Shown in pieces: positions 48,891 through 62,966 of a stretch of DNA of 64,000 bases (position 1 is the first letter of the stretch; every line of letters starts with the position of its first letter). Under the pieces are notes generated by a model. The model searched no databases. It had not been told where the DNA came from and saw nothing but the letters and a program-made list of their open reading frames with translations. The DNA lies in the NCBI GenBank assembly GCA_031769625.1, contig JAUIMM010001593.1, positions 1 through 64,000 of the forward strand. The letters run 5' to 3'. Source of the stretch: Taudactylus pleione (Eukaryota; Chordata; Amphibia; Anura; Myobatrachidae). The position numbers were made by a program, and so were the translations under genes.

Positions 48891-51800
48891 AGTTTGGGGA
48901 TTTTTGGAAAAAAAATTTTGGCGGATTTTTAAAGTCCGGGGCTTACGTAATTTTTCATACAGGTAAATATATTTCTGGTGAGTTGTGTCAAAATTAAGCA
49001 CCAAAATCAACTTCTGTCACCACAGCAACTCTTTTGTAAGTTGTATCAAAAGTTCTAAACAGAATTTGGGGAATTATGAAAATTAAAATTTTTTGCTGAT
49101 TTTTAAGGTCCGAGGCTTGCGGAATATTTCATATTGGTAAATATATTTCTGGAGAGTTCTGTGTCAAAATTAAGCACCAAAATCAACTTCTGTCACCACA
49201 TCAAATCTTTTTAAAGTTGTATCAAAAGTTTTAAGCAGAATTTGGGGATTTTTGAAAAATAAATTTTTGCCCGATTTTGAAGTTGCGGGGCTTACATAAT
49301 TTTTCATATGGGTAAATATATTTCTGGTGAGTTGTGTCAAAATTAAGCACCAAATTCAACTTCTGTCACCACAGCAAATCTTTTTTAAGTTGTACCAAAA
49401 GTTTTAAGCAGAATTTGGGGATCTTTGAAAAAAAAAATTTGGGGCCGATTTTTAAGGTCCGGGGCTTACGTAATTTTTCATATGGGTAAATATATTTCTG
49501 GTGAGTTGTGTCAAAGTTAAGCACCAAAATCAACTTCTGTCTCCACAGCAAATCTTTTTTAAGTTGTATCAAAAGTTTTAAGCAGAATTTGGGGAATTTT
49601 GAAAAAAAAATTTTGGCTGAATTTTAAGGTCCGGGGCTTACGTAATTTTTCATATGGGTAAATATATTTCTGGTGAGTTGTGTCAAAATTAAGCACCAGA
49701 ATCAACTTCTGTCACCTCAGCAAATCTTTTTTAAGTTGTATCAAAAGTTTTAAGCAGAATTTGGGTATTTTTGAAAAAAAAAAATTTGGCCCGATTATTA
49801 AGGTCCGGGGCTTACGTAATTTTTCATATGGGTAAATATATTTCTGGTGAGTTGTGTCAAAATTAAGCACCAAAATCAACTTCTGTCACCACAGCAAATC
49901 TTTTTTAAGTTGTATCAAAAGTTTTAAGCAGAATTTGGGGATTTTTGAAAAAAAAATTTTGGCCGATTTTTAAGGTCCGGGGCTTATGTAATTTTTCATA
50001 CAGGTAAATATATTTCTGGTGAGTTGTGTCAAAATTAAGCACCAAAATCAACTTCTGTCACCGCAGCAAATCTTTTTTAAGTTGTATCAAAAGTTTTAAG
50101 CAGAATTTGGGGATTTTTGAAAAAAAAAATTTTGGCCGATTTTGAAGGTCCGGCGCTTACGTAATTTCTCATACAGGTAAATATATTTCTGGTGAGTTGT
50201 GTCAAAATTAAGCACCAGAATCAACTTCTGTCACCGCAGCAAATCTTTTTTAAGTTGTATCAAAAGTTCTAAGCAGAATTTGGGGATTTTTGAAAAAAAA
50301 ATTTTGCCCGATTTTGAAGGGTCGGGGCTTACGTAATTTTTCATACGGGTAAATATATTTCTGGTGAGTTGTGTCAAAATTAAGCACCAAAATCAACTTC
50401 TGTCACCACAGCAACTCTTTTGTAAGTTGTACCAAAAGTTTTAAGCAGAATTTGGGGATTTTTGAAAAAAAAAAAATTTTGGAAAATTTTTAAGGTCCGG
50501 GGCTTATGGAATTTTTCATACAGGTAAATATATTTCTGGTGAGTCGTGTCAAAATTGAGCACCAAACTCAACTTCTGTCACCGCAGCAAATCTTTTTTAA
50601 GTTGTATCAAAAGTTTTAAGCAGAATTTGGGGAATTTTGAAAAAAAAAATTTTGGGCCGATTTTTAAGGTCCGGGGCTTACATAATTTTTCATACAGGTA
50701 AATATATTTCTGGTGAGTTGTGTCAAAATTAAGCACCAAAATCAACTTCTGTCTCCGCAACAATCTTTTTTAAGGTGTACCAAAAGTTTTAAGCAGAATT
50801 TGGGGATTATTAAAAAAACATCATTTTTAGCCGATTTTTAATGTCCGGGGCTTACGGAATTTTTCATATGGTTAAATATATTTATTTAGAGTTCTGTGTC
50901 AAAATTAAGCACCAAAATCAACTTCTGTCACAGCAGAAAATCTTTTTTAAGGTGTACCAAAAGTTTTAAGCAGAATTTGGGGAATTTTGAAAATTAAAAT
51001 TTTTGCTGATTTTTAAGGTCCGAGGCTTGCGGAATTTTTCATATGTGTAAATATATTTCTGGAGAGTTCTGTTTTAAAATTAAGCACCAAAATCAACTTC
51101 TGTCACCACAGCAAATCTTTTTTAAGCTGTACCAAAAGTTTTAAGCAGAATTTGGGGATTTTTGAAAAAAAAAATTTGGGCCAATTTTTAAGGTCCGGGG
51201 CTTATGGAATTTTTCATATGGGTAAATATATTTCTGGAGAGTTCTTTTTTAATATTAAGCACCAAAATCAACTTCTGTCACCACAGCAAATCTTTTTTAA
51301 CCTGTACCAAAAGTTTTAAGCAGAATTTGGGGATTTTAAAAAAAAAAAAATTTTGGCCGATTTTTAAGGTCCGGGGCTTATGGAATTTTGCATATGGGTA
51401 AATATATTTCTGGAGAGTTCTGTGTCAAAATTAAGCACCAAAATCAACTTCTGTCACCACATCAAATCTTTTTAAAGTTGTATCAAAAGTTTTAAGCAGA
51501 ATTTTGGGATTTTTGAAAAATAAATTTTTGCCCGATTTTGAAGTTGCGGGGCTTACATAATTTTTCATATGGGTAAATATATTTCTGGTGAGTTGTGTCA
51601 AAATTAAGCACCAAATTCAACTTCTGTCACCACAGCAAATCTTTTTTAAGTTGTACCAAAAGTTTTAAGCAGAATTTGGGGATCTTTGAAAAAAAAAATT
51701 TATGGCAGATTTTTAAGGTCCGGGGCTTACGTAATTTTTCATACGGGTAAATATATTTCTGGTGAGTTGTGTCAAAGTTAAGCACCAAAATCAACTTCTG

Positions 51801-54800
51801 TCTCCGCAGCAAATCTTTTTTAAGTTGTATCAAAAGTTTTAAGCAGAATTTGGGGAATTTTGAAAAAAAAAATTTTGGCCGAATTTTAAGGTCCGGGCTT
51901 ACGTAATTTTTCATACGGGTAAATATATTTCTGGTGAGTTGTGTCAAAATTAAGCACCAAAATCAACTTCTGTCACCACAGCAAATCTTCTTTAAGTTGT
52001 ATCAAAAGTTTTAAGCAGAATTTGGGGATTTTTGAAAAAAAAAATTTAGGCCGATTTTTAAGGTCCGGGGCTTATGTAATTTTTCATACAGGTAAATATA
52101 TTTCTGGTGAGTTGTGTCAAAATTAAGCACCAAAATCAACTTCTGTCACCGCAGCAAATCTTTTTTAAGTTGTATGAAAAGTTTTAAGCAGAATTTGGGG
52201 ATTTTTGAAAAAAAAAAATTTTGGCCGATTTTGAAGGTCCGGCGCTTACGTAATTTTTCATACAGGTAAATATATTTCTGGTGAGTTGTGTCAAAATTAA
52301 GCACCAAAATCAACTTCTGTCACCATAGCAAATCTTTTTTAAGTTGTATCAAAAGTTCTAAGCAGAATTTGGGGATTTTTGGAAAAAAAAATTTTGTCCG
52401 ATTTTGAAGGGTCGGGGCTTATGTAATTTTTCATACGGGTAAATATATTTCTGGTGAGTTGTGTCAAAATTAAGCACCAAAATCAACTTCTGTCACCACA
52501 GCAACTCTTTTGTAAGTTGTACCAAAAGTTTTAAGCAGAATTTGGGGATTTTTGAAAAAAAAAAATTGGGGCTGATTTTTAAGGTCCGGGGCTTACGTAA
52601 TTTTTCATACAGTTAAATATATTTCTGGTGAGTTGTGTCAAAATTAAGCACCAAAATCAACTTCTGTCACCGCAGCAAATTTTTTTTAAGTTGTATCAAA
52701 AGTTTTAAGCAGAATTTGGGGATTTTTGAAAAAAAAAATTTTCGACGATTTTTAAGGTCCGGGGCTTACGTAATTTTTCGTACGGGTAAATATATTTCTG
52801 GTGAGTTGTGTCAAAATTAAGCACCAAAATCAACTTCTGTCACCGCAGCAAATCTTTTTTAAGTTGTATCAAAAGTTTTAAGCAGAATTTGGGTATTTTT
52901 GAAAAAAAAAATTGGGGGCCGATTTTGAAGGTCCGGGGCTTACGTAATTTTTCATACGGGTAAATATATTTCTGGTGAGTTGTGTCAAAATTAAGCACCA
53001 AACTCAACTTCTGTCACCGCAGCAAATCTTTTTTAAGTTGTATCAAAAGTTTTAAGCAGAATTTGGGGATTTTTGAAACAAAAAAAATTTGGGGGCCGAT
53101 TTTGAAGGTCCGGGGCTTACGTAATTTTTCATACAGGTAAATATATTTCTGGTGAGTTGTGTCAAAATTAAGCACCAAAATCAACTTCTGTCACCACAGC
53201 AAATTATTTTTAAGTTGTATCAAAAGTTTTAAGCAGAATTTGGGGATTTTTGAAAAAAAAAATTTTGACCGACTTTGAAGGTCCAGGGCTTACGTAATTT
53301 TTCATACAGGTAAATATATTTCTGGTGAGTTGTGTCAAAATTAAGCACCAAAATCAACTTCTGTCACCGCAGCAAATCTTTTTTAAGTTGTATCAAAAGT
53401 TTTAAGCAGAATTTGGGGATTTTTGAAAAAAAAAATTTTGCTCGATTTTAAATGTCCGGGGCTTACGTAATTTTTCATACGGGTAAATATATTTCTGGTG
53501 AGTTGTGTCAAAATTAAGCACCAAAATCAACTTCTGTCACCACAGCAAATCTCTTTTAAGTTCTACCAAAAGTTTTAAGCAGAATTTGGGGATTTTTGAA
53601 AAAAAAAAATTTTTGCCGATTTTTAAGGTCCGGGGCTTATGTAATTTTTCATACGGGTAAATATATTTCTGGTGAGTTGTGTCAAAATTAAGCACCAAAA
53701 TCAACTTCTGTCACCGCAGCAAATCTTTTTTAAGTTGTATCAAAAGTTTTAAGCAGAATTTGGGGACTTTTGAAAAAAAAAATTTGGGGCCGATTTTTAA
53801 GGTCCGGGGCTTACGTAATTTTTCATACAGGTAAATATATTTCTGGTGAGTTGTGTCAAAATTAAGCACCAAAATCAACTTCTGTCACCACAGCAAATCT
53901 TTTTTAAGTTGTACCAAAAGTTTTAAGCAGAATTTGGGGATCTTTGAAAAAAAAATTTGGGGGCAGATTTTTAAGGTCCGGGGCTTACGTAATTTTTCAT
54001 ACGGGTAAATATATTTCTGGTGAGTTGTGTCAAAGTTAAGCACCAAAATCAACTTCTGTCTCCGCAGCAAATCTTTTTTAAGTTGTATCAAAAGTTTTAA
54101 GCAGAATTTGGGGAATTTTGAAAAAAAAAATTTTGGCCGAATTTTAAGGTCCGGGCTTACGTAATTTTTCATACGGGTAAATATATTTCTGGTGAGTTGT
54201 GTCAAAATTAAGCACCAAAATCAACTTCTGTCACCACAGCAAATCTTTTTTAAGTTGTATCAAAAGTTTTAAGCAGAATTTGGGGATTTTTGAAAAAAAA
54301 AATTTAGGCCGATTTTTAAGGTCCGGGGCTTATGTAATTTTTCATACAGGTAAATATATTTCTGGTGAGTTGTGTCAAAATTAAGCACCAAAATCAACTT
54401 CTGTCACCGCAGCAAATCTTTTTTAAGTTGTATGAAAAGTTTTAAGCAGAATTTGGGGATTTTTGAAAAAAAAAAATTTTGGCCGATTTTGAAGGTCCGG
54501 CGCTTACGTAATTTTTCATACAGGTAAATATATTTCTGGTGAGTTGTGTCAAAATTAAGCACCAAAATCAACTTCTGTCACCATAGCAAATCTTTTTTAA
54601 GTTGTATCAAAAGTTCTAAGCAGAATTTGGGGATTTTTGGAAAAAAAAATTTTGTCCGATTTTGAAGGGTCGGGGCTTATGTAATTTTTCATACGGGTAA
54701 ATATATTTCTGGTGAGTTGTGTCAAAATTAAGCACCAAAATCAACTTCTGTCACCACAGCAACTCTTTTGTAAGTTGTACCAAAAGTTTTAAGCAGAATT

Positions 54801-55840
54801 TGGGGATTTTTGAAAAAAAAAAATTTGGGCCGATTTTTAAGGTCCGGGGCTTACGTAATTTTTCATACAGGTAAATATATTTCTGGTGAGTTGTGTCAAA
54901 ATTAAGCACCAAAATCAACTTCTGTCACCGCAGCAAATTTTTTTTAAGTTGTATCAAAAGTTTTAAGCAGAATTTGGGGATTTTTGAAAAAAAAAATTTT
55001 CGACGATTTTTAAGGTGTGGGGCTTACGTAATTTTTCGTACGGGTAAATATATTTCTGGTGAGTTGTGTCAAAATTAAGCACCAAAATCAACTTCTGTCA
55101 CCGCAGCAAATCTTTTTTAAGTTGTATCAAAAGTTTTAAGCAGAATTTGGGTATTTTTGAAAAAAAAAATTTGGGGCCGATTTTTATGGTCCGGGGCTTA
55201 CGTAATTTTTCATACGGGTAAATATATTTCTGGTGAGTTGTGTCAAAATTAAGCACCAAACTCAACTTCTGTCACCGCAGCAAATCTTTTTTAAGTTGTA
55301 TCAAAAGTTTTAAGCAGAATTTGGGGATTTTTGAAACAAAAAAAATTTGGGGGCCGATTTTGAAGGTCCGGGGCTTACGTAATTTTTCATACAGGTAAAT
55401 ATATTTCTGGTGAGTTGTGTCAAAATTAAGCACCAAAATCAACTTCTGTCACCACAGCAAATTATTTTTAAGTTGTATCAAAAGTTTTAAGCAGAATTTG
55501 GGGATTTTTGAAAAAAAAAATTTTGACCGACTTTGAAGGTCCAGGGCTTACGTAATTTTTCATACAGGTAAATATATTTCTGGTGAGTTGTGTCAAAATT
55601 AAGCACCAAAATCAACTTCTGTCACCGCAGCAAATCTTTTTTAAGTTGTATCAAAAGTTTTAAGCAGAATTTGGGGATTTTTGAAAAAAAAAATTTTGCT
55701 CGATTTTAAATGTCCGGGGCTTACGTAATTTTTCATACGGGTAAATATATTTCTGGTGAGTTGTGTCAAAATTAAGCACCAAAATCAACTTCTGTCACCA
55801 CAGCAAATCTCTTTTAAGTTCTACCAAAAGTTTTAAGCAG
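48891..55840 (+). repeat. ~7-kb satellite duplication, copy 1 (6950 bp)
   Basis: Starts at the AGAGTTTGGGG monomer and is repeated from 55841. Offsets are exactly 6950 for units at 50380/57330 and 50578/57528, so length is preserved across several kilobases. Inside, a 13-monomer subunit of 2258 bp occurs one and nearly one more time (unit starts 51941 and 54199; 52635 and 54893). Confidence 0.88.
51600..55840 (+). repeat. 2258-bp higher-order unit (13 monomers), first pair
   Basis: Units at 51627, 51941 and 52635 are repeated at 53885, 54199 and 54893, always 2258 bp later. Marks include AAATTTAGGCCG, TTTCGACGATTT and TTTGTCCGATTTTG. The second unit is cut short by the junction at 55841. Confidence 0.85.
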
Positions 55841-58364
55841 AGTTTGGGGATTTTTGGAAAAAAAATTTTGGCGGATTTTTAAAGTCCGGGGCTTACGTAA
55901 TTTTTCATACAGGTAAATATATTTCTGGTGAGTTGTGTCAAAATTAAGCACCAAAATCAACTTCTGTCACCACAGCAACTCTTTTGTAAGTTGTATCAAA
56001 AGTTCTAAACAGAATTTGGGGAATTATGAAAATTAAAATTTTTTGCTGATTTTTAAGGTCCGAGGCTTGCGGAATATTTCATATTGGTAAATATATTTCT
56101 GGAGAGTTCTGTGTCAAAATTAAGCACCAAAATCAACTTCTGTCACCACATCAAATCTTTTTAAAGTTGTATCAAAAGTTTTAAGCAGAATTTGGGGATT
56201 TTTGAAAAATAAATTTTTGCCCGATTTTGAAGTTGCGGGGCTTACATAATTTTTCATATGGGTAAATATATTTCTGGTGAGTTGTGTCAAAATTAAGCAC
56301 CAAATTCAACTTCTGTCACCACAGCAAATCTTTTTTAAGTTGTACCAAAAGTTTTAAGCAGAATTTGGGGATCTTTGAAAAAAAAAATTTGGGGCCGATT
56401 TTTAAGGTCCGGGGCTTACGTAATTTTTCATATGGGTAAATATATTTCTGGTGAGTTGTGTCAAAGTTAAGCACCAAAATCAACTTCTGTCTCCACAGCA
56501 AATCTTTTTTAAGTTGTATCAAAAGTTTTAAGCAGAATTTGGGGAATTTTGAAAAAAAAAATTTGGCTGAATTTTAAGGTCCGGGGCTTACGTAATTTTT
56601 CATATGGGTAAATATATTTCTGGTGAGTTGTGTCAAAATTAAGCACCAGAATCAACTTCTGTCACCTCAGCAAATCTTTTTTAAGTTGTATCAAAAGTTT
56701 TAAGCAGAATTTGGGTATTTTTGAAAAAAAAAAATTTGGCCCGATTTTTAAGGTCCGGGGCTTACGTAATTTTTCATATGGGTAAATATATTTCTGGTGA
56801 GTTGTGTCAAAATTAAGCACCAAAATCAACTTCTGTCACCACAGCAAATCTTTTTTAAGTTGTATCAAAAGTTTTAAGCAGAATTTGGGGATTTTTGAAA
56901 AAAAAATTTTGGCCGATTTTTAAGGTCCGGGGCTTATGTAATTTTTCATACAGGTAAATATATTTCTGGTGAGTTGTGTCAAAATTAAGCACCAAAATCA
57001 ACTTCTGTCACCGCAGCAAATCTTTTTTAAGTTGTATCAAAAGTTTTAAGCAGAATTTGGGGATTTTTGAAAAAAAAAATTTTGGCCGATTTTGAAGGTC
57101 CGGCGCTTACGTAATTTCTCATACAGGTAAATATATTTCTGGTGAGTTGTGTCAAAATTAAGCACCAGAATCAACTTCTGTCACCGCAGCAAATCTTTTT
57201 TAAGTTGTATCAAAAGTTCTAAGCAGAATTTGGGGATTTTTGAAAAAAAAATTTTGCCCGATTTTGAAGGGTCGGGGCTTACGTAATTTTTCATACGGGT
57301 AAATATATTTCTGGTGAGTTGTGTCAAAATTAAGCACCAAAATCAACTTCTGTCACCACAGCAACTCTTTTGTAAGTTGTACCAAAAGTTTTAAGCAGAA
57401 TTTGGGGATTTTTGAAAAAAAAAAAATTTTGGAAAATTTTTAAGGTCCGGGGCTTATGGAATTTTTCATACAGGTAAATATATTTCTGGTGAGTCGTGTC
57501 AAAATTGAGCACCAAACTCAACTTCTGTCACCGCAGCAAATCTTTTTTAAGTTGTATCAAAAGTTTTAAGCAGAATTTGGGGAATTTTGAAAAAAAAAAT
57601 TTTGGGCCGATTTTTAAGGTCCGGGGCTTACATAATTTTTCATACAGGTAAATATATTTCTGGTGAGTTGTGTCAAAATTAAGCACCAAAATCAACTTCT
57701 GTCTCCGCAACAATCTTTTTTAAGGTGTACCAAAAGTTTTAAGCAGAATTTGGGGATTATTAAAAAAACATCATTTTTAGCCGATTTTTAATGTCCGGGG
57801 CTTACGGAATTTTTCATATGGTTAAATATATTTATTTAGAGTTCTGTGTCAAAATTAAGCACCAAAATCAACTTCTGTCACAGAAGAAAATCTTTTTTAA
57901 GGTGTACCAAAAGTTTTAAGCAGAATTTGGGGAATTTTTGAAAATTAAAATTTTTGCTGATTTTTAAGGTCCGAGGCTTGCGGAATTTTTCATATGTGTA
58001 AATATATTTCTGGAGAGTTCTGTTTTAAAATTAAGCACCAAAATCAACTTCTGTCACCACAGCAAATCTTTTTTAAGCTGTACCAAAAGTTTTAAGCAGA
58101 ATTTGGGGATTTTTGAAAAAAAAAATTTGGGCCAATTTTTAAGGTCCGGGGCTTATGGAATTTTTCATATGGGTAAATATATTTCTGGAGAGTTCTGTTT
58201 TAAAATTAAGCACCAAAATCAACTTCTGTCACCACAGCAAATCTTTTTTAACCTGTACCAAAAGTTTTAAGCAGAATTTGGGGATTTTAAAAAAAAAAAA
58301 ATTTTGGCCGATTTTTAAGGTCCGGGGCTTATGGAATTTTGCATATGGGTATATATATTTCTGC

Positions 58365-58540
58365 AGAGTTCTGTGTCAAAATAAAACACCAAAACCATCT
58401 TCTGTCACAACAGCAAATCTTTTTTAAGGTGTACCAAAAGTTTTAAGCAGAATTTGGGAATTTTTGAAAAAAAAAATTTTGGCCGAATTTTAAGGTCCGG
58501 GGCTTGCGGAATTTTTCATATTGGTAAATATATTTCTGGA
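58365..58540 (+). repeat. Additional diverged monomer in copy 2
   Basis: An extra ~175-bp monomer not present at the equivalent place in copy 1 (near 51.42 kb). It has unusual changes, AAAATAAAACACC, AACCATCTTC and CACAACAGC, so it is not a fresh copy of a neighbour. Loss from copy 1 is more likely than gain in copy 2. Confidence 0.75.
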
Positions 58541-58725
58541 GAGTTCTGTGTCAAAATTAAGCACCAAAATCAACTTCTGTCACCACATCAAATCTTTTTA
58601 AAGTTGTATCAAAAGTTTTAAGCAGAATTTTGGGATTTTTGAAAAATAAATTTTTGCCCGATTTTGAAGTTGCGGGGCTTACATAATTTTTCATATGGGT
58701 AAATATATTTCTGGTGAGTTGTGTC

Positions 58726-61700
58726 AAAATTAAGCACCAAATTCAACTTCTGTCACCACAGCAAATCTTTTTTAAGTTGTACCAAAAGTTTTAAGCAGAA
58801 TTTGGGGATCTTTGAAAAAAAAAATTTATGGCAGATTTTTAAGGTCCGGGGCTTACGTAATTTTTCATACGGGTAAATATATTTCTGGTGAGTTGTGTCA
58901 AAGTTAAGCACCAAAATCAACTTCTGTCTCCGCAGCAAATCTTTTTTAAGTTGTATCAAAAGTTTTAAGCAGAATTTGGGGAATTTTGAAAAAAAAAATT
59001 TTGGCCGAATTTTAAGGTCCGGGCTTACGTAATTTTTCATACGGGTAAATATATTTCTGGTGAGTTGTGTCAAAATTAAGCACCAAAATCAACTTCTGTC
59101 ACCACAGCAAATCTTCTTTAAGTTGTATCAAAAGTTTTAAGCAGAATTTGGGGATTTTTGAAAAAAAAAATTTAGGCCGATTTTTAAGGTCCGGGGCTTA
59201 TGTAATTTTTCATACAGGTAAATATATTTCTGGTGAGTTGTGTCAAAATTAAGCACCAAAATCAACTTCTGTCACCGCAGCAAATCTTTTTTAAGTTGTA
59301 TGAAAAGTTTTAAGCAGAATTTGGGGATTTTTGAAAAAAAAAAATTTTGGCCGATTTTGAAGGTCCGGCGCTTACGTAATTTTTCATACAGGTAAATATA
59401 TTTCTGGTGAGTTGTGTCAAAATTAAGCACCAAAATCAACTTCTGTCACCATAGCAAATCTTTTTTAAGTTGTATCAAAAGTTCTAAGCAGAATTTGGGG
59501 ATTTTTGGAAAAAAAAATTTTGTCCGATTTTGAAGGGTCGGGGCTTATGTAATTTTTCATACGGGTAAATATATTTCTGGTGAGTTGTGTCAAAATTAAG
59601 CACCAAAATCAACTTCTGTCACCACAGCAACTCTTTTGTAAGTTGTACCAAAAGTTTTAAGCAGAATTTGGGGATTTTTGAAAAAAAAAAATTGGGGCCG
59701 ATTTTTAAGGTCCGGGGCTTACGTAATTTTTCATACAGGTAAATATATTTCTGGTGAGTTGTGTCAAAATTAAGCACCAAAATCAACTTCTGTCACCGCA
59801 GCAAATTTTTTTTAAGTTGTATCAAAAGTTTTAAGCAGAATTTGGGGATTTTTGAAAAAAAAAATTTTCGACGATTTTTAAGGTCCGGGGCTTACGTAAT
59901 TTTTCGTACGGGTAAATATATTTCTGGTGAGTTGTGTCAAAATTAAGCACCAAAATCAACTTCTGTCACCGCAGCAAATCTTTTTTAAGTTGTATCAAAA
60001 GTTTTAAGCAGAATTTGGGTATTTTTGAAAAAAAAAATTTGGGGCCGATTTTTATGGTCCGGGGCTTACGTAATTTTTCATACGGGTAAATATATTTCTG
60101 GTGAGTTGTGTCAAAATTAAGCACCAAACTCAACTTCTGTCACCGCAGCAAATCTTTTTTAAGTTGTATCAAAAGTTTTAAGCAGAATTTGGGGATTTTT
60201 GAAACAAAAAAAATTTGGGGGCCGATTTTGAAGGTCCGGGGCTTACGTAATTTTTCATACAGGTAAATATATTTCTGGTGAGTTGTGTCAAAATTAAGCA
60301 CCAAAATCAACTTCTGTCACCACAGCAAATTATTTTTAAGTTGTATCAAAAGTTTTAAGCAGAATTTGGGGATTTTTGAAAAAAAAAATTTTGACCGACT
60401 TTGAAGGTCCAGGGCTTACGTAATTTTTCATACAGGTAAATATATTTCTGGTGAGTTGTGTCAAAATTAAGCACCAAAATCAACTTCTGTCACCGCAGCA
60501 AATCTTTTTTAAGTTGTATCAAAAGTTTTAAGCAGAATTTGGGGATTTTTGAAAAAAAAAATTTTGCTCGATTTTAAATGTCCGGGGCTTACGTAATTTT
60601 TCATACGGGTAAATATATTTCTGGTGAGTTGTGTCAAAATTAAGCACCAAAATCAACTTCTGTCACCACAGCAAATCTCTTTTAAGTTCTACCAAAAGTT
60701 TTAAGCAGAATTTGGGGATTTTTGAAAAAAAAAAATTTTTGCCGATTTTTAAGGTCCGGGGCTTATGTAATTTTTCATACGGGTAAATATATTTCTGGTG
60801 AGTTGTGTCAAAATTAAGCACCAAAATCAACTTCTGTCACCGCAGCAAATCTTTTTTAAGTTGTATCAAAAGTTTTAAGCAGAATTTGGGGACTTTTGAA
60901 AAAAAAAATTTGGGGCCGATTTTTAAGGTCCGGGGCTTACGTAATTTTTCATACAGGTAAATATATTTCTGGTGAGTTGTGTCAAAATTAAGCACCAAAA
61001 TCAACTTCTGTCACCACAGCAAATCTTTTTTAAGTTGTACCAAAAGTTTTAAGCAGAATTTGGGGATCTTTGAAAAAAAAAATTGGGGTCAGATTTTTAA
61101 GGTCCGGGGCTTACGTAATTTTTCATACGGGTAAATATATTTCTGGTGAGTTGTGTCAAAGTTAAGCACCAAAATCAACTTCTGTCTCCGCAGCAAATCT
61201 TTTTTAAGTTGTATCAAAAGTTTTAAGCAGAATTTGGGGAATTTTGAAAAAAAAAATTTTGGCCGAATTTTAAGGTCCGGGCTTACGTAATTTTTCATAC
61301 GGGTAAATATATTTCTGGTGAGTTGTGTCAAAATTAAGCACCAAAATCAACTTCTGTCACCACAGCAAATCTTTTTTAAGTTGTATCAAAAGTTTTAAGC
61401 AGAATTTGGGGATTTTTGAAAAAAAAAATTTAGGCCGATTTTTAAGGTCCGGGGCTTATGTAATTTTTCATACAGGTAAATATATTTCTGGTGAGTTGTG
61501 TCAAAATTAAGCACCAAAATCAACTTCTGTCACCGCAGCAAATCTTTTTTAAGTTGTATGAAAAGTTTTAAGCAGAATTTGGGGATTTTTGAAAAAAAAA
61601 AATTTTGGCCGATTTTGAAGGTCCGGCGCTTACGTAATTTTTCATACAGGTAAATATATTTCTGGTGAGTTGTGTCAAAATTAAGCACCAAAATCAACTT

Positions 61701-62966
61701 CTGTCACCATAGCAAATCTTTTTTAAGTTGTATCAAAAGTTCTAAGCAGAATTTGGGGATTTTTGGAAAAAAAAATTTTGTCCGATTTTGAAGGGTCGGG
61801 GCTTATGTAATTTTTCATACGGGTAAATATATTTCTGGTGAGTTGTGTCAAAATTAAGCACCAAAATCAACTTCTGTCACCACAGCAACTCTTTTGTAAG
61901 TTGTACCAAAAGTTTTAAGCAGAATTTGGGGATTTTTGAAAAAAAAAAATTTGGGCCGATTTTTAAGGTCCGGGGCTTACGTAATTTTTCATACAGGTAA
62001 ATATATTTCTGGTGAGTTGTGTCAAAATTAAGCACCAAAATCAACTTCTGTCACCGCAGCAAATTTTTTTTAAGTTGTATCAAAAGTTTTAAGCAGAATT
62101 TGGGGATTTTTGAAAAAAAAAATTTTCGACGATTTTTAAGGTGTGGGGCTTACGTAATTTTTCGTACGGGTAAATATATTTCTGGTGAGTTGTGTCAAAA
62201 TTAAGCACCAAAATCAACTTCTGTCACCGCAGCAAATCTTTTTTAAGTTGTATCAAAAGTTTTAAGCAGAATTTGGGTATTTTTGAAAAAAAAAATTTGG
62301 GGCCGATTTTTATGGTCCGGGGCTTACGTAATTTTTCATACGGGTAAATATATTTCTGGTGAGTTGTGTCAAAATTAAGCACCAAACTCAACTTCTGTCA
62401 CCGCAGCAAATCTTTTTTAAGTTGTATCAAAAGTTTTAAGCAGAATTTGGGGATTTTTGAAACAAAAAAAATTTGGGGGCCGATTTTGAAGGTCCGGGGC
62501 TTACGTAATTTTTCATACAGGTAAATATATTTCTGGTGAGTTGTGTCAAAATTAAGCACCAAAATCAACTTCTGTCACCACAGCAAATTATTTTTAAGTT
62601 GTATCAAAAGTTTTAAGCAGAATTTGGGGATTTTTGAAAAAAAAAATTTTGACCGACTTTGAAGGTCCAGGGCTTACGTAATTTTTCATACAGGTAAATA
62701 TATTTCTGGTGAGTTGTGTCAAAATTAAGCACCAAAATCAACTTCTGTCACCGCAGCAAATCTTTTTTAAGTTGTATCAAAAGTTTTAAGCAGAATTTGG
62801 GGATTTTTGAAAAAAAAAATTTTGCTCGATTTTAAATGTCCGGGGCTTACGTAATTTTTCATACGGGTAAATATATTTCTGGTGAGTTGTGTCAAAATTA
62901 AGCACCAAAATCAACTTCTGTCACCACAGCAAATCTCTTTTAAGTTCTACCAAAAGTTTTAAGCAG
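58726..62966 (+). repeat. 2258-bp higher-order unit (13 monomers), second pair
   Basis: The same 13-monomer pair inside copy 2 of the ~7-kb duplication: units at 59067 and 59761 recur at 61325 and 62019, 2258 bp later. Shared sequence differences between the members show that the pair existed before the ~7-kb duplication. Confidence 0.85.

Larger units (their letters stand above)
55841..62966 (+). repeat. ~7-kb satellite duplication, copy 2 (7126 bp)
   Basis: The second copy. The offset rises from 6951 to 7126 between 58155 and 58753 because this copy has one additional monomer (about 58365-58540). The 2258-bp subunit again occurs (unit starts 59067 and 61325). Beyond about 62.97 kb the copy runs on into the block that precedes the second retrotransposon. 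Confidence 0.88.
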
